DNA of 64,000 nt from Nicotiana tabacum (taxonomy: Eukaryota; Streptophyta; Magnoliopsida; Solanales; Solanaceae), in NCBI RefSeq assembly GCF_000715075.1, contig NC_134084.1, forward strand, positions 102,342,411 to 102,406,410, given 5' to 3'. Of the stretch, positions 34,196 through 45,465 are shown piece by piece. Positions within the stretch are counted from its first letter, which is position 1. Every line of letters starts with the position of its first letter. Made by a program: the position numbers and the translations under genes. The notes beneath the pieces are model-generated. The model did not search any database. It saw only the letters and a list, made by a program, of their open reading frames with translations, and was not told the DNA's origin.

Positions 34196-34205
34196 TATAT
34201 AAATA
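34196..34205 (+). promoter_or_regulatory. Candidate TATA box of the host gene
   Basis: TATATAAATA lies about 90 bases upstream of a pyrimidine-rich stretch (from about 34290) that looks like a plant 5' leader. Other AT-rich strings nearby make this uncertain. Confidence 0.35.
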
Positions 34206-34289
34206 ATAATTTGGTATGCTGAAATATAATAAACACAAACCTTAAACGTTGAGCATAAAAATCCTAAATAAAATTATCTTTTCAACAAT

Positions 34290-35887
34290 TTCTATTACTA
34301 TTACTGTCCCATTTTTCTTCTCTTCACTTCTTTCATTTGTAGTCTTCTTTGGCTTTGCCTCTTTGCCTTAGCTTATTCCCACAGCTCTCAACCTTTAATG
34401 GCATAAATTCATCTCCTCAAAACTCCATTCGCATATTAAACTCTTCATTGTGATCTGTTCTTTTCTATATTTTCTTTCTGACCAGTTTTTTCTACTGGCA
34501 AATAATATTTAGCTTCTCTACTTCCATCACTTTTCAACCTTTAACACTTCACAATATTAACCCATCTGAATATTGTTGTTCCTTTGTTTTTTTAATTGGT
34601 TTTATGAGATTTTCAAAAATGGTTTTTGGTTAAAGATGCAAATAGTGGCTGATTCTTGAAAAATCCGCTTCTTTAGGTATGTTTCAATCTGTTTTAATTC
34701 CAAAAACATCAGAAACAATAGCTTAATGATAGATTCTTTATGGGTTAGTCTAAAGATTCAATCTTTATGATATAGTTTGAGTTTTAATGTAAAGCTGCCA
34801 TGTGTTTTTTTTCTCTCTCTTGTGTTGTTGATGTTCTTGATTTGCTTCTTAATGATATGGTATGTTGTGTTTTTTTCTTTTTTAATTGCCTAATGAATGT
34901 TAGATATTTGAGTTCGTTTTTTCTTGGGGGGGGGGGGTGCATATTTGGTCAAGAATCTTTTTACCCCACTTGATTTAGTTTGTTTAAGCTCTAGTGTTTG
35001 AATAATTTATGAAGGATTCATGTTTCATTTGAATCATTCTCTTTATTTAAGTTTTGCTTGTTTGTGGAAAAACTTCAGTTATTTAAGTTTTACATCACAC
35101 TGTGGAGGTGCGGCCCTTCCCCGAAACTTGCGTGAATGCAGCATGCTTTGTGCATCGTGCTGCCTTTTTTTTTTCCGATTTCAATTTGGAGTTTTGAGGA
35201 TACACTTTCATCAAAGATAAAGTTTTTCTCTTTACTGTTCATATTGATGTATGATATCCAGTGGGATTCTCTTTCTCAGAACTGTTTTCATGAGTTGAAG
35301 TATAATCCTTCTCATATATTGGTCCTTTAAGATTGTGTGGTTCTGTCTAATCCGCTCTTTTCGTGTATTTCATAGGATTTTTTTTTTGGAGTGCTACATG
35401 CTATTTTAAGGCCTCTGAGCTTTAGATTTGTAGAAGAAGTCTTCAGGTGCAGAATTTCCAGCTTTGAACAATGGGCAGAGGAAGAGGAAAGGCAAAGAAG
35501 CAATCTGTTCGTGACGATATTGGAAGTGGTGAAGAAGAGAAGATACCAGTGCGGAGAAGGGGAAGACCACTGAAACCACTAAAGGATGACGGTGAGGGGA
35601 AATTAGAAGAAAATGAGGGGAAATTAGAAGAAGATGAAGATGACGGTGAGAATACCAAAGGTTCTGTCTTAAATAAAGATGTCAAGAACCAAACTGCAGT
35701 GAGTATTGGAAAAAAGAGGAAGAGAACTTCACAAGTCAAGGAAGCAGATCCAGTGAAAGTGGAAAATGGTGTTGTGACTAAAACTAACTCCAATGACTTA
35801 ATAAAGTCGGTTGGATTTAGACAAAATGGGAGTAGAAGGAAAAACAAGCCTAGGCGAGCTGCTGAAGTTGGTGTAGAGTGCAGATGA
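34290..35887 (+). CDS. Small AT-hook, lysine-rich nuclear protein (host gene)
   Basis: The coding exon is 35471-35887, 138 codons, starting MGRGRGKAKK; the start given here includes the probable 5' leader. A leader intron is likely: donor AG|GTATGTTT at 34677 and acceptor CTTCAG|GTGCAG at 35446, about 770 bp with a G run. The protein has an AT-hook core RRRGRPLKP at residues 28-36, an acidic stretch at 42-61, a basic cluster KKRKR at 81-85 and a second one RRKNKPRR at 122-129. AT-hooks bind the minor groove of AT-rich DNA, so a chromatin role is likely but not shown. It looks like a conserved plant protein of unknown function. There are no in-frame defects, and codon use is unlike the surrounding elements. 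Confidence 0.82.
34677..35446 (+). other. Leader intron of the host gene
   Basis: It begins GTATGTTTCAATCTG and ends TAGAAGAAGTCTTCAG. It is T-rich throughout, as plant introns are, and has a G11 run near 34927. The acceptor could alternatively be six bases downstream. Confidence 0.6.
35594..35635 (+). repeat. 21-bp in-frame tandem duplication in the AT-hook gene
   Basis: GAGGGGAAATTAGAAGAA occurs at 35594 and 35615. The 21-bp period keeps the frame and doubles the peptide EGKLEE(N/D) in the acidic stretch. Confidence 0.85.
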
Positions 35888-37310
35888 ACGGTTCTTTTTG
35901 CTATTGAGGACTAATTCTATGCTGATTTACATGTGCTTTTCTATTTTGCCTCTTGTTATCTTTTCTAGGTTTTTGAAATTTAGCTAAAATTTTCTGAAGA
36001 ACTGAATTTTTGTGTGGATTTTTGCGGCAAATTCTAATATTCTTCAATGTGCTGCTGCTGCTAGCAAGTTCCATATGTCATGGAAAACTAAACGATATTT
36101 TGCCCATGCACTCTAATCTTTGTCACCTTTGATTTTATATATTTGATATGCTTCTTTGATTTCAAATCTCTTTCTTTGGATGTATTAATTGAAGTGCTAG
36201 TACTTTAGACACATGACTAGTTACTGCAAATGCCAAAAAGAAACAGCTCCCAGGGACTGACTGAGGTGGCGAATGAAGCTAGCTGAAGACCCATTGTTGC
36301 TGTGCTGAATGGAGGGAATATGTTCGTTGGATTTTAGAGTCAGTATGATACTCTCCTTTGCTTTGTTTTGACTGATCGATTTATTCCCATGATGCTTTTT
36401 ATTATTCGTTTAAAACTGGAAACATTTTTCCATTTACAGCTAACAAAATCCATGCACTTGTCTGGTTTTTGCCTACTGAACATGATGGTGTAACAGCTAG
36501 TGAAAAAGTTATGTGATATGTAGATATGGCTTCTACTTCCAAAACATGATGATTAAGGATGTAGGCTTGGCTTATACCTCATGTGATAGTGCTGGAACTT
36601 GTGGATTTTAAGGTTCTTCTCAGTATATGTACACTCAGAATCGCTATTCTTGGGACAACTGATTCCTTGTTCATCTTACTCTCTTGAAATATAGCTCCTT
36701 TGATGTGATGCAAATTTATATCTTACTATTTAGCACTTGTCCTTGTTTCTCAACTCTTCATCGGAGATGACTAAGATGTTAATTCTGTCATTGTGGCGTT
36801 GGAATATAGCGGGAATGCTTCATGCTGTAAATTTGAAGATAGGGGGCAGCTTACATGCATGTTGAAGAAGATTTAAATAGTTGGGACTCTTTATGTTGTC
36901 TCCTTGTACACCTTTTTATCTTTTTGGGAAGAAATGGTTTCAATGTTTTGCATCAGCAACAGATAGGATGATAATATAATGGGTATCAACTCTCACTACA
37001 TATTTATCATTATATGCAGCGGGCACATCTTAACTGAAACATTATCATTTTGAGAGAGTGTGATGTTTAATCATCTGAACTGGGTGAGCCTGTCTGCGAA
37101 TGGTTTATGATTTTTGCTATTATCTTTATCAAGGTTTGTTTTTTAGTAAAAAAGTAGTAGTAGTATAATATTTCAAAAAGACATGAAGTACTATATAGCA
37201 CCAATTAGCTGTTGAAATAGTAGTTGGTATGTTTCATGAACTAATGTGTCACCAAAACTTAAAATTTTCTAACTCCAGTGTCATTATTCATTAGGACGCA
37301 CTCCCTCCGT
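35888..37310 (+). other. 3' region of the host gene and intergenic sequence
   Basis: The first few hundred bases are T-rich and probably 3' untranslated. Beyond that I see nothing: no ORF, no repeat and no element ends up to a lone CTCCCTCCGTTC phrase at 37302. Confidence 0.5.
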
Positions 37311-37353
37311 TCACTTTTACTATGGCTTAGGTCCAGACTCCAGAGCCCATACT

Positions 37354-38060
37354 AACAACAACAACATACCCAGAGATAGATATTATCCCACATCGTAGGA
37401 TCTGGGGAGGGTAGTGTGTACGCATACCTTACCCTTAAGGATAGAGATGTTGTTTACAATAGATTTTCGGCTCAGGAAAACATAAACACCACATTAATGA
37501 AAATATAGACAAGAAGGGACAGTACCAAAAAGGCATATAAAAGCAGAATAAAAACAACAAGATAGTAAGGTGATCAACAATGAAGGAAATAATGGTTAGT
37601 CATAAAAACCTACTACCAACAGAAAGCGAGACTGCATGCCAATACTATTGTTATGAACACTCTAGACTACCTACTCTAGTACCCTAATTCTCGACCTCTA
37701 TACTTTTCTATCAAGGAACATGTCCTCGGTCAGTTGAAGCTGCGTCATGTCTTGCCTAATCACCCTTCCGCACCTCTTTTTTGGCTTACCTCTACCTCTT
37801 TGTAGGCCCTCCAATGTCAACCTCTCACACCTTCTCACCGGGGCGTTTGTGCTCTTCATCCTCACATGACCAAACACCTAAGCCGCGCTTCCCGCATCTT
37901 GTCCTCAATAGGGGACACACCCACCTTGTCGCGAATAACTTCATTTCTGATCCTATCTAACCTGGTGTGCCCGCACATCCATCTCAACATCCTCCTCTCC
38001 GCTACCTTCATCTTCGGAACATAAGCAATCTTGACTGGCCAACACCCGGCCACATACATG
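37354..38060 (-). mobile_element. 5'-truncated LINE, RTE-like, with SINE-type tail
   Basis: On the minus strand 38059-37862 encodes WPVKIAYVPKMKVAERRMLR, RWMCGHTRLDRIRNEVI and KMREARLR, the C-terminal part of a plant LINE reverse transcriptase. A shift follows and the sequence runs on through [19 protein letters not shown]. The 3' end (37475-37367) closely resembles the tail of the Solanaceae TS SINE family: GGGTAAGGTATGCGTACACA, CCCTCCCCAGATCC, then a GTT repeat tail (37366-37354). No clear target duplication was found. Confidence 0.82.
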
Positions 38061-38277
38061 AAGGGTTGGTTTATTCATATTACACATCCATCTAGGCAAT
38101 CACTAGTTACATTCGACGAATATTTGATTGATTGTATGACGTCGTTTGAAATAAGTCTGTCCTGAGCTCCTGACTTTTTGTTATTGTTTATCCGGAGTGT
38201 AATAACTCTTCAAGGTTTCTATGTACTAGTACTTGCAGTTGTCACAAAAACGAGTTCATCACTCATATTATCACGCG
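38061..38277. other. Short unique stretch
   Basis: Between the LINE fragment and the fold-back MITE I see nothing recognisable. Confidence 0.5.
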
Positions 38278-39047
38278 AAATTACCTAGTAAAGTCATTTT
38301 TCTTTCATTTGTAATAGAAAATTCACTTAACTATACCTATAGCATTCAGAAGGTCACTCAACCAAATTACTCACAATTTTAATGGTCAAATACTTATTTT
38401 ACCCTTTAAATTATCAATCATTATCTTCTTTCTTTTATATTTTTAATATTTTTTCCTCTTTTTAATCTATATTATGGACCATCTATCGAAAACATAAATT
38501 TATTCATAAAGTAAAAAAGTGCAAAATATTTTTCAAGCATATATAATGTTGGAATAGTAAAATAAAAAAATTAATTAGAATAATTTATTTGCATAAGTGA
38601 TTTCGATAGTAATGACAAGAACTCAAAAAGAAAATTACAAAATTTAAAATAAAAGAGAATAAAAGCTTTTAAAACTGATATTCCATGCATTTAATATACA
38701 CAATTTAAAATAGAGATATCGTTTATAATATATATTACATATGCTTAAAAATTATGCTCAATTATTTTATTATTCTAATATTATATATGCTTAAAAAAGT
38801 TTTGCACTTTTTTACTTTATAATAAAATTTAATCATACTATAGGTAATTCTATAGTATAGATTAAAAAGAAAAAGAATATATCACAATATTTAACAAAAA
38901 AGACAAATGACGAAATTTAGAGGGTAAAACAAATATTTGACCGTAAAATTTTGAAAAATTTGGTAGAGTGACCTTCTGAGTATTATATGCATAGTTTCAT
39001 GACATTTCTGTTATAAAAGAAAGAAAAATAATTTTACTAGATAATTT
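38278..39047. mobile_element. Fold-back MITE with arms of about 300 bp
   Basis: The left arm (AAATTACCTAGTAAAG, AGAAGGTCACTCAACCAAA, GGTCAAATACTTATTTTACC) recurs inverted in the right arm. The pairing continues inward through AAGTAAAAAAGTGCAAAA near 38510 and its complement near 38805. The whole element of about 770 bp can fold into one long hairpin with a short loop. No ORF. The superfamily is not clear; AAATT or TTA at the borders may be the target site. Confidence 0.8.
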
Positions 39048-39468
39048 AGAATCTTGAAATTTAGTACTCCTTCTGTCTTAAATGATAAGATCTTATTAGA
39101 GATAAAGTTTAAGAAATAAATGAAAACTTCTAAAAGCTAGTGATTTAGAATAAGACATAAAATTTTGTGACTATAAATACACTAAATAAGGGTAAAATAA
39201 GAAGAAAAAAATTTAATCATTTTTAAATGCAGAAGAGTGATTTTTTTTTAATATTCTACTAAAGAAAGTATGACACCTAAATTAAGTCACGAAAAAGTAA
39301 CACAATATAACTAGGGAATAATTTGTTGGTTCCACCCAAGCTGTTTGAAATGAACGTGTCCCTAAACTAAAATTTGTAGCTCAGGTCACCATATAGGATA
39401 CTGCATTATATTTCCGATTGAAATTGATTTTTAGTTTTTACTATAACAAAATTAACGTGAAGTTAGAC
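39048..39468. other. AT-rich stretch with one Stowaway-like end
   Basis: TACTCCTTCTGTCTTAAATG at 39064 resembles the end of mariner-type MITEs, but I found no matching inverted end, so I do not call an element. Confidence 0.35.
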
Positions 39469-39476
39469 GTTCTAGA

Positions 39477-40178
39477 CAGGGGCGGCTCAAGCACATACGG
39501 GGCCTAAGGCTATAGTTCAATATGAGGCCTAAATTTTTAAAAGAAAGTTATAAGATATGTTTTTATTTGAAGTCTATTCTTCTAACTTTTTGAGATACAA
39601 AGTTGTTAATAATTTTTTTTATAATCGATTTTCTCTAATAGTTTATGTTCAATTGACAATATAACCAACTCATTTAATCTTTCTTGAGATATTGTTGATC
39701 TTAGATAAGATCTTACATAGCAATAGAAGTATAGAACTATTGAAAACTTAAAAATATTGTTTAACACTTGAACTAATGAAATCTTAGAGAAAGAAGATGA
39801 GTAATGAAATCTTGGAGAAAGAAAGTGAGTAAGAATATCAAAGAGAAAGATAGAAAATATGTAGGATTTTCTGAAATATGAAGAGAAAAGAAAGATTGAC
39901 TTAGACAAACTAAGGAAGAGAGAGCAAAAATTTTAATGAAGGAGTAAAAAATAAAAAATTGAAACTTTGCGAAAATTATTCATTTACCCATTTTTAAGTA
40001 AGTCAAATTATTACCTCATTTATATATCTAAAAAGTTTTCTTTCCTTTTATATTAAAAACTCTATTTTTTTATTAAAAATACTAAATATTATTTTTTAAA
40101 TACTTATGAACTTATTATTTTTTAAAAATGGGGCCTAAGGCACAAGCCTTACCCCTCATAACTATGGAGCCGGCCCTG
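39477..40178 (-). mobile_element. hAT deletion derivative with transposase C-terminal remnant
   Basis: The ends are CAGGGGCGGC at the left and, read inward from the right, CAGGGCCGGC, typical hAT termini. They are flanked by a perfect 8-bp duplication GTTCTAGA at 39469-39476 and 40179-40186. On the minus strand 39908-39606 encodes RSTISQERLNELVILSIEHK, the C-terminal dimerisation segment of a zinc-finger-type hAT transposase. A further CTTAGGCCCC/GGGGCCTAAGG pair lies near both ends. The DDE core is absent, so it is non-autonomous. Confidence 0.93.
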
Positions 40179-40186
40179 GTTCTAGA

Positions 40187-40860
40187 ATATCTGGCTAATT
40201 GCTTTTTCGCTGGCGACTATAATTCAGGATAATTTAGTTTCCAAAAAGCTATTCTTTGTTTAGTGTTTACTACTATGTACTTATATTTACTTCTAATCCA
40301 ACTAGGCAGTTTTCAAACTATGAATCAAATCTGTGACATATTTTTTTTATCAAAATTATTTATTTCACACTCAATTTCTTCATAGTATATATATTACGCA
40401 CCTCTTTTGTTACATGACATGCTCGTGCTTAATAAAAAATAAAAAAATAAAGCGGCAATATTTTGTCTAAATCCATATTTTAGTGCCACGTGAATAATAA
40501 TATTTTCCTTATTTTACACTTTTATCAAATGAAAAAAGGTGCCAGATGTTTACCAAGAAATCCTCCCCCCTCCCCCGGGGGTCTCTTCCTCAGTAATTTC
40601 ATAAAATCCACCAAAGACCATGATGTAAATCTTCTTTAAAATTGTTCTTCCAAACTTCTCTTGCTTCTTTTTCTACCATTAAAACTCACCAACACATCTA
40701 ATCTTTAAATAAATAAAAAGTTTTATTTTTTAGTATTTTATGAGAATGACTGAAATAAAATCCCCAACTCAGTTTCCTTCATATACGGGAAGGTTTGAGA
40801 TTTTATTAGCAATCGAGTTCTTTAATTCAAGGAAACGAAAAAATGATGTTTGGTTATGGT
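40187..40860. other. Unannotated AT-rich stretch
   Basis: No ORF, element end or tandem repeat is visible. It contains a C/G run (CCTCCCCCCTCCCCCGGGGG) near 40561. Confidence 0.5.
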
Positions 40861-40978
40861 ATACTAGAAAACTTATTCAAAGTTGTAACATGAAATCAAA
40901 ATTATTTAGTATTTGATATTTGCTAGTATTTAATTCATATTTAAATAAGATTTATAGTACAAATTATATAGGAATAGT

Positions 40979-41590
40979 TGTTTACCAGTAAAAAGGTACA
41001 GTTGAATTTATTACATAGTTTATAGACAAACGAACTGATTTGATCTGAAAATGATAAATAAACGAGATTAAAAATAAGACTTAGCAGTTAAAATAGAAGA
41101 AAATGACAAGTTTGGCTCTGAGAGTAATGGCTCCGAGGACAGAGATAAGAACAATATAAAAGAACAAATAAAGTTATCTTATTTAGCTTGAGAATAGAAT
41201 ATAGCATAAGTTTTGCCAAGAATTTTGTGTCTTACAATGACTGTTGAGACTACAATTTATAATTATACTAAGGGAAACAAAATCCTAGGATCAAGCCCTC
41301 TTAAATGACTATAAAGGAGCCATTGATGAAGATGTAACGGCTGGCCATGAATGCAAATATTCTCTGCCATGGCTGCCCATTTAATGCAGGAAATGTTCTT
41401 CATTGAATGCTATCCGATGGTAAACATTCGATCTGCTCACGTTGACCATGCTCCCTTCGGGGTCTATCCGATGCCAATTACAGTTGTTGCTCCCGGTACT
41501 GGTTGTTACTTGATTTCCTTTGTACCTGTCTTGGCTCGACGTGTCACGCTATCATTCGATCATTTATTATAAACTAATTTTACCTATATA
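40979..41590 (-). repeat. 3' LTR of Tat2 (612 bp)
   Basis: It starts TGTTTACCAGTAAAAAGG and ends TTACCTATATA, with the final CA decayed to TA. It aligns with 46440-46746 joined to 49692-50000. On the element's strand the adjacent purine run AGCAGGGG (41594-41601) is the likely PPT. Confidence 0.85.
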
Positions 41591-41942
41591 AATAGACCCC
41601 TGCTATTAAGTGGCATATCTTTGTCTCATCGGGATGTTGGTGAAGATTCCTTTCTTGGCGGAAAATATTCTGAAAACCTTCTGAACAATCTCTAACGCTT
41701 GAAAGGACGTACGCCTTCTCGAGTTTAATACCCCGAACACGTGTTGCCCCACGATTCGGCAATATTTTTGCCGGTTCTCGAGATAATCATGATCATAATT
41801 TTTGCCGTCTATATCTTTATTTATACCCATCATTTTACCTCTTTCACTTTCAAAACATTCATCATCTTCTTAGCACTTAACGTCCTTCTGCTTTTATCAT
41901 TTTATGACTTTCTTTAAAAAGCTTCACTTCCCTTTTATTATC

Positions 41943-42520
41943 ATGGCTTCTTTTACTGAATCTTTCAAATACTCTAGTCTTCTCTTCGGTGGAGGCCCGA
42001 AGAGAAGCAAAAACAAAGAGGTTGATATTGATGATGATCCTCCCATGGTAAGCACCATCATACCCAAACATCTAAGTATCATCAATGACTTCCAGAAGAA
42101 GTTTTCCTCCGCGTCTCCACAGACATGGGCCATTAGCAAGTATCCTTCCTCTATTCGCCCTTTCAGTATTCCTGCTGTGAAGGAGGACTGCAACTACCCA
42201 GACCTTAACATTATCTCTCCTGACATGATAGAGCTGGTTACCTTCACCAAGGAAGGTTTTACGTATGTCTATAAGTATCCTTTCATCTTGGGTCCATTTT
42301 CTTTAAGCGGAGGGCTCGACCCCGTGATCTTAGAGTTATGCCACCGGTACCAGGTCTGCTTGGCACAAGTAGGCCCTTCCGTATGGCAAACTGTGGCTTG
42401 TCTATGCCAATTATGTACGGAGACTTGAAAAATCCTAACCCTGGCACATATGATGAATCTCTACCCCCCCAAAATCTTCTATGGGGGAGTAATAAATTTC
42501 AACAAACGCGGTTACCTCTC
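41943..42520 (+). pseudogene. Antisense Transposase_28-like ORF of Tat2
   Basis: This ORF runs against Tat2, as its homologue does in Tat1. From the ATG at 41943 (MASFTESFKYSS) an open frame continues to 42428 with FTKEGFTYVYKYPFILGP, LDPVILELCHRYQVCLAQVG and PSVWQTVACL, matching the domain at 28779-28549. After a shift near 42428 it goes on with LTLAHMMNLYPPKIFYGGVI until about 42510. It is the longest unbroken piece of this domain in the window. The function is unknown. Confidence 0.8.
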
Positions 42521-42529
42521 GTATTTTCC

Positions 42530-43644
42530 TAACCCTGGCATATATGACTTTGTGGCCTATACTATTTTATTGTCTCAAAGCCTGTCACCTCTCGTATTTT
42601 CCTTCACTTGACTATAGACTCTGTAATACTGTCATTTTGATCTACCGTTGTTATCCATGTATCACGTCTTACTCATGATGCTCCATTAATTCTCTTATAA
42701 TTTCTTGCTATCATTTTTGTCAATCACTTTATTCCTAAAACTTCGACAAGACATTCTTTTGCTTTTAGTTCCCCTTGCTCCATCCATGGGCTCTTCGAAT
42801 TACCTAACATTCTTTCTCTACTAGGGACGGGAGCCATACTAAGGTAATATTTATCCTTTCAAGGTTTCCAGTACCTATCTTTGTAGTACTCATATCTAGC
42901 TACACTATTTTAGAGTACACCATCTGGGTGTCTCACAAGGAGATCTATTAGTACATTTGCAATATCCTTCGGAAATGTTAATTAACGCAAACTGTCTATC
43001 CACTATTTTGGGTCACTCTAACCCCAGCCAGATCCTGATATTCGTCCCTCTCTTATACTTATTTTGTTAGCCCTCATAGAGCATAAATGAGATGGGGTTC
43101 GGTCAATTGCACATACCTCTGTTACTATTGAAGGTAACTCAAAATGCTTATATCTCCCTCCTGAGTTGAAAGTACCGATACTCTTTATTAACTGGGTACC
43201 TCGTACCTTGCTTCTTTTACTTGCTGGAACTTATGTCTACTTTCTAATTCTCTTTTTCCTTTTTATCGTAAAAGTGGATAGGCATTCTTGCCTTAGGGAT
43301 CCTTATCAAGAAGCTTACACGTCTTAGTATACACATGGTCTATTGAATACTTCATATTTATCCATCATAAGCATGATGCAAAAATCGAGTCCTTCTAACT
43401 CAACTCTTCCATAACTATATTTCTTACCAACTGTTTTTCTGGGTTTAGGCATCGTCGTATTATGAACAAGATAAAATTTAGGAAATTGAGTTCCTACAAC
43501 TGAGCTTTACCACACGATCTAGAGTAAGAAGAAAAAGTGACAGTCCTAAATTCCCTATTGCCTCCTGCTTATAAGTGTGGTGCACAAGACACCCATAAAC
43601 AAGACTTTACTAGACACAACTTGTAGATTCCCTAGGACAGAACT
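42530..43644 (-). other. Noncoding part of the chromovirus fragment
   Basis: I see no gag or pol motif in any frame. A CCTCTCGTATTTTCC phrase occurs at about 42514 and 42587, so the left junction carries a direct repeat of about 73 bases. Confidence 0.5.
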
Positions 43645-43656
43645 GCTCTGATACCA
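43645..43656 (-). other. Primer binding site of the chromovirus fragment
   Basis: On the minus strand it reads TGGTATCAGAGC, the initiator-tRNA-Met site used by many chromoviruses and copia elements, four bases from the LTR end at 43661. Confidence 0.85.
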
Positions 43657-43660
43657 CTTC

Positions 43661-45465
43661 TGTCACGCCCCGAATCTGGGGGGCGAGACGGGCACCCGGT
43701 GCCTCACCTATCCTTGCGTATCAACTTGCAACTAAGGGACTCTGAACATATAATGTCATACTTTGTCCATGGGACACATTGCAAGACAATTGCAAATGAT
43801 GACTAAACATTAATATAATGCTGGGCCGACAAGGCCCTCATAGCTACTATAGCTGGAAAACCAACAGAATATACATAAAAGTCCTACAAGCCCAACATAC
43901 AGCACTAACTAACAAGATATGTCTACAAGCCTCTACTGATGGATATACTGTGATCGGAATAGGGCCATAGTCTACTCATATATATATATACAAGATGTAC
44001 ATAAAGCTCTAGATCCAACAACTTCGAAGGGCATGGAGCTTATCAATCAAGCTGAACTCAGGCAACACTTAATGAGGAGGTCTACCCGTCTGTCTATCTG
44101 AACCTGCATGCATGAAATGCAGCACCCCCAGAAAAGGGACGTTAGTACAAAATAATGTATCGAGTATGTAGGGCAATATACTGAAAGCTGAACTGATAAT
44201 ATAACAACTGAAAACAACTGGAAGTAAAAGATAATATGAAGATATGCTTACCCGGTGATACTGACTCAAAACTCTCAATATAGTAAGTAAAATAGCTGTC
44301 ATGCCTTATAAGGCTCGGTATATATATAATTGCTCTACCGTAGTAGACTCGCTCATAGGCTCTTGACCATACTAGGCTCTGTATCTTGGCCAACTAGGCT
44401 CGCTCATAGGCGCTCGACCATAGTAGGCTCGGTATATAACTTGCCATCTTATTAGAGTTTGCCCAATAGGGGCCTGCCCATCGATTATAGCTTGATGGTA
44501 ATGAAAATACTGTAATACTGTATATATAAACTCTCTGCTCTCTTGACTGGAAGAAGGAAATACTCAATTGAATATTGTACTTACAAGACTAGGAAAAATA
44601 TACGTAAATTCCGGAATATGAATTTTTCTTTATGCCTCGTTATCAAACTTGTGTAATTACCGGATCATGCAAAATGAAGGAAAAGCTTAGCCTTAACATA
44701 CCTGAACCGATTCTATTTTGCGAAAACACGTAACGGAGGATAGAAGTAGAAAAAAATCCGTATGATATTTTTGAGAAAGATTGTACTGTGCCTTCTTTGA
44801 ATTAGAATTTCACGTTGCATCTTGTAGTATTTCAGGGAATCTCATGTTGGTCATTATTATTTCTCTCTTAATAATGTTGGAATGTCATTTTACTTAGTCT
44901 TAGAAAAATTCCATACCTTACTAATAAGTAGACCAAGTATCTCTACGTGTAAACAAGATGGCCTTTTGCCTTATGACTCATTTTATGCATTTTGCCACTT
45001 TGTCTTAGTCTATGCCATGTGCAATCCCCAAAAGACACTTATTCACTTAATATTATAATTATCTTCATAATTAATCAATTATCCACATAATTAAAAATTA
45101 TCTCAAATTACCTAGAATACTACTCACTTTTAACACACCTTATACACTTTACTATCATGGTCATGTAGTACCTTGTATGATACTAGTCCATAAGTACCGG
45201 GTATTTTAGCTCGGGCCGTATTTTATCCCAAAATATCAAACTTTAATGAAAATTTATTTTCTTCGATTTGCTTACCCTCTCATCTTCACGAATTTATTTA
45301 TCACTTGTTTGAAATAACATAATGCTTATAATCTCCAAATAATCTTGTCCTTGAACTGAGGTTAATTATCTTACGACAATTTCACGTATAATACTACAGG
45401 GTGTAACATCATCGTAATATAATACTGCAGGGCATAATATCGACGTAATACTGCGGGGCATAACA
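43661..45465 (-). repeat. Chromovirus 5' LTR (about 1.8 kb)
   Basis: The inner edge is TGTCACGCCCCG and the outer edge GGGGCATAACA. The last 90 bases consist of three imperfect copies of the terminal phrase CGTA(AT)AATACT(G/A)C(A/G)GGG. At 44300-44450 the words TAGGCTCGGTAT and CTCGCTCATAGGC recur. Confidence 0.75.

Larger units (their letters stand above)
42530..45465 (-). mobile_element. Chromovirus fragment: 5' LTR plus leader, inserted in Tat2 gag
   Basis: The LTR (45465-43661) starts TGTTATGCCCCGCAG on the minus strand and ends GGGGCGTGACA. A primer site TGGTATCAGAGC follows at 43656-43645, four bases on. The leftward remainder to about 42530 is noncoding leader or 3' sequence without ORFs. 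No second LTR is visible, so the left side was lost. The insertion point lies within the Tat2 gag codon run DHAEAK. Confidence 0.75.

Noticed and set aside
37295..37320. CTCCCTCCGTTC phrase
   Set aside because: This is a typical mariner-MITE end, but no matching end lies within several hundred bases. The LINE tail follows almost directly.
39064..39300. Possible Stowaway MITE starting TACTCCTTCTGTC
   Set aside because: Only one end is recognisable. No inverted partner or TA duplication could be found.
41351..41572. 73-codon ORF in the Tat2 LTR
   Set aside because: It lies wholly inside the LTR, and its counterpart in the other LTR is not open.
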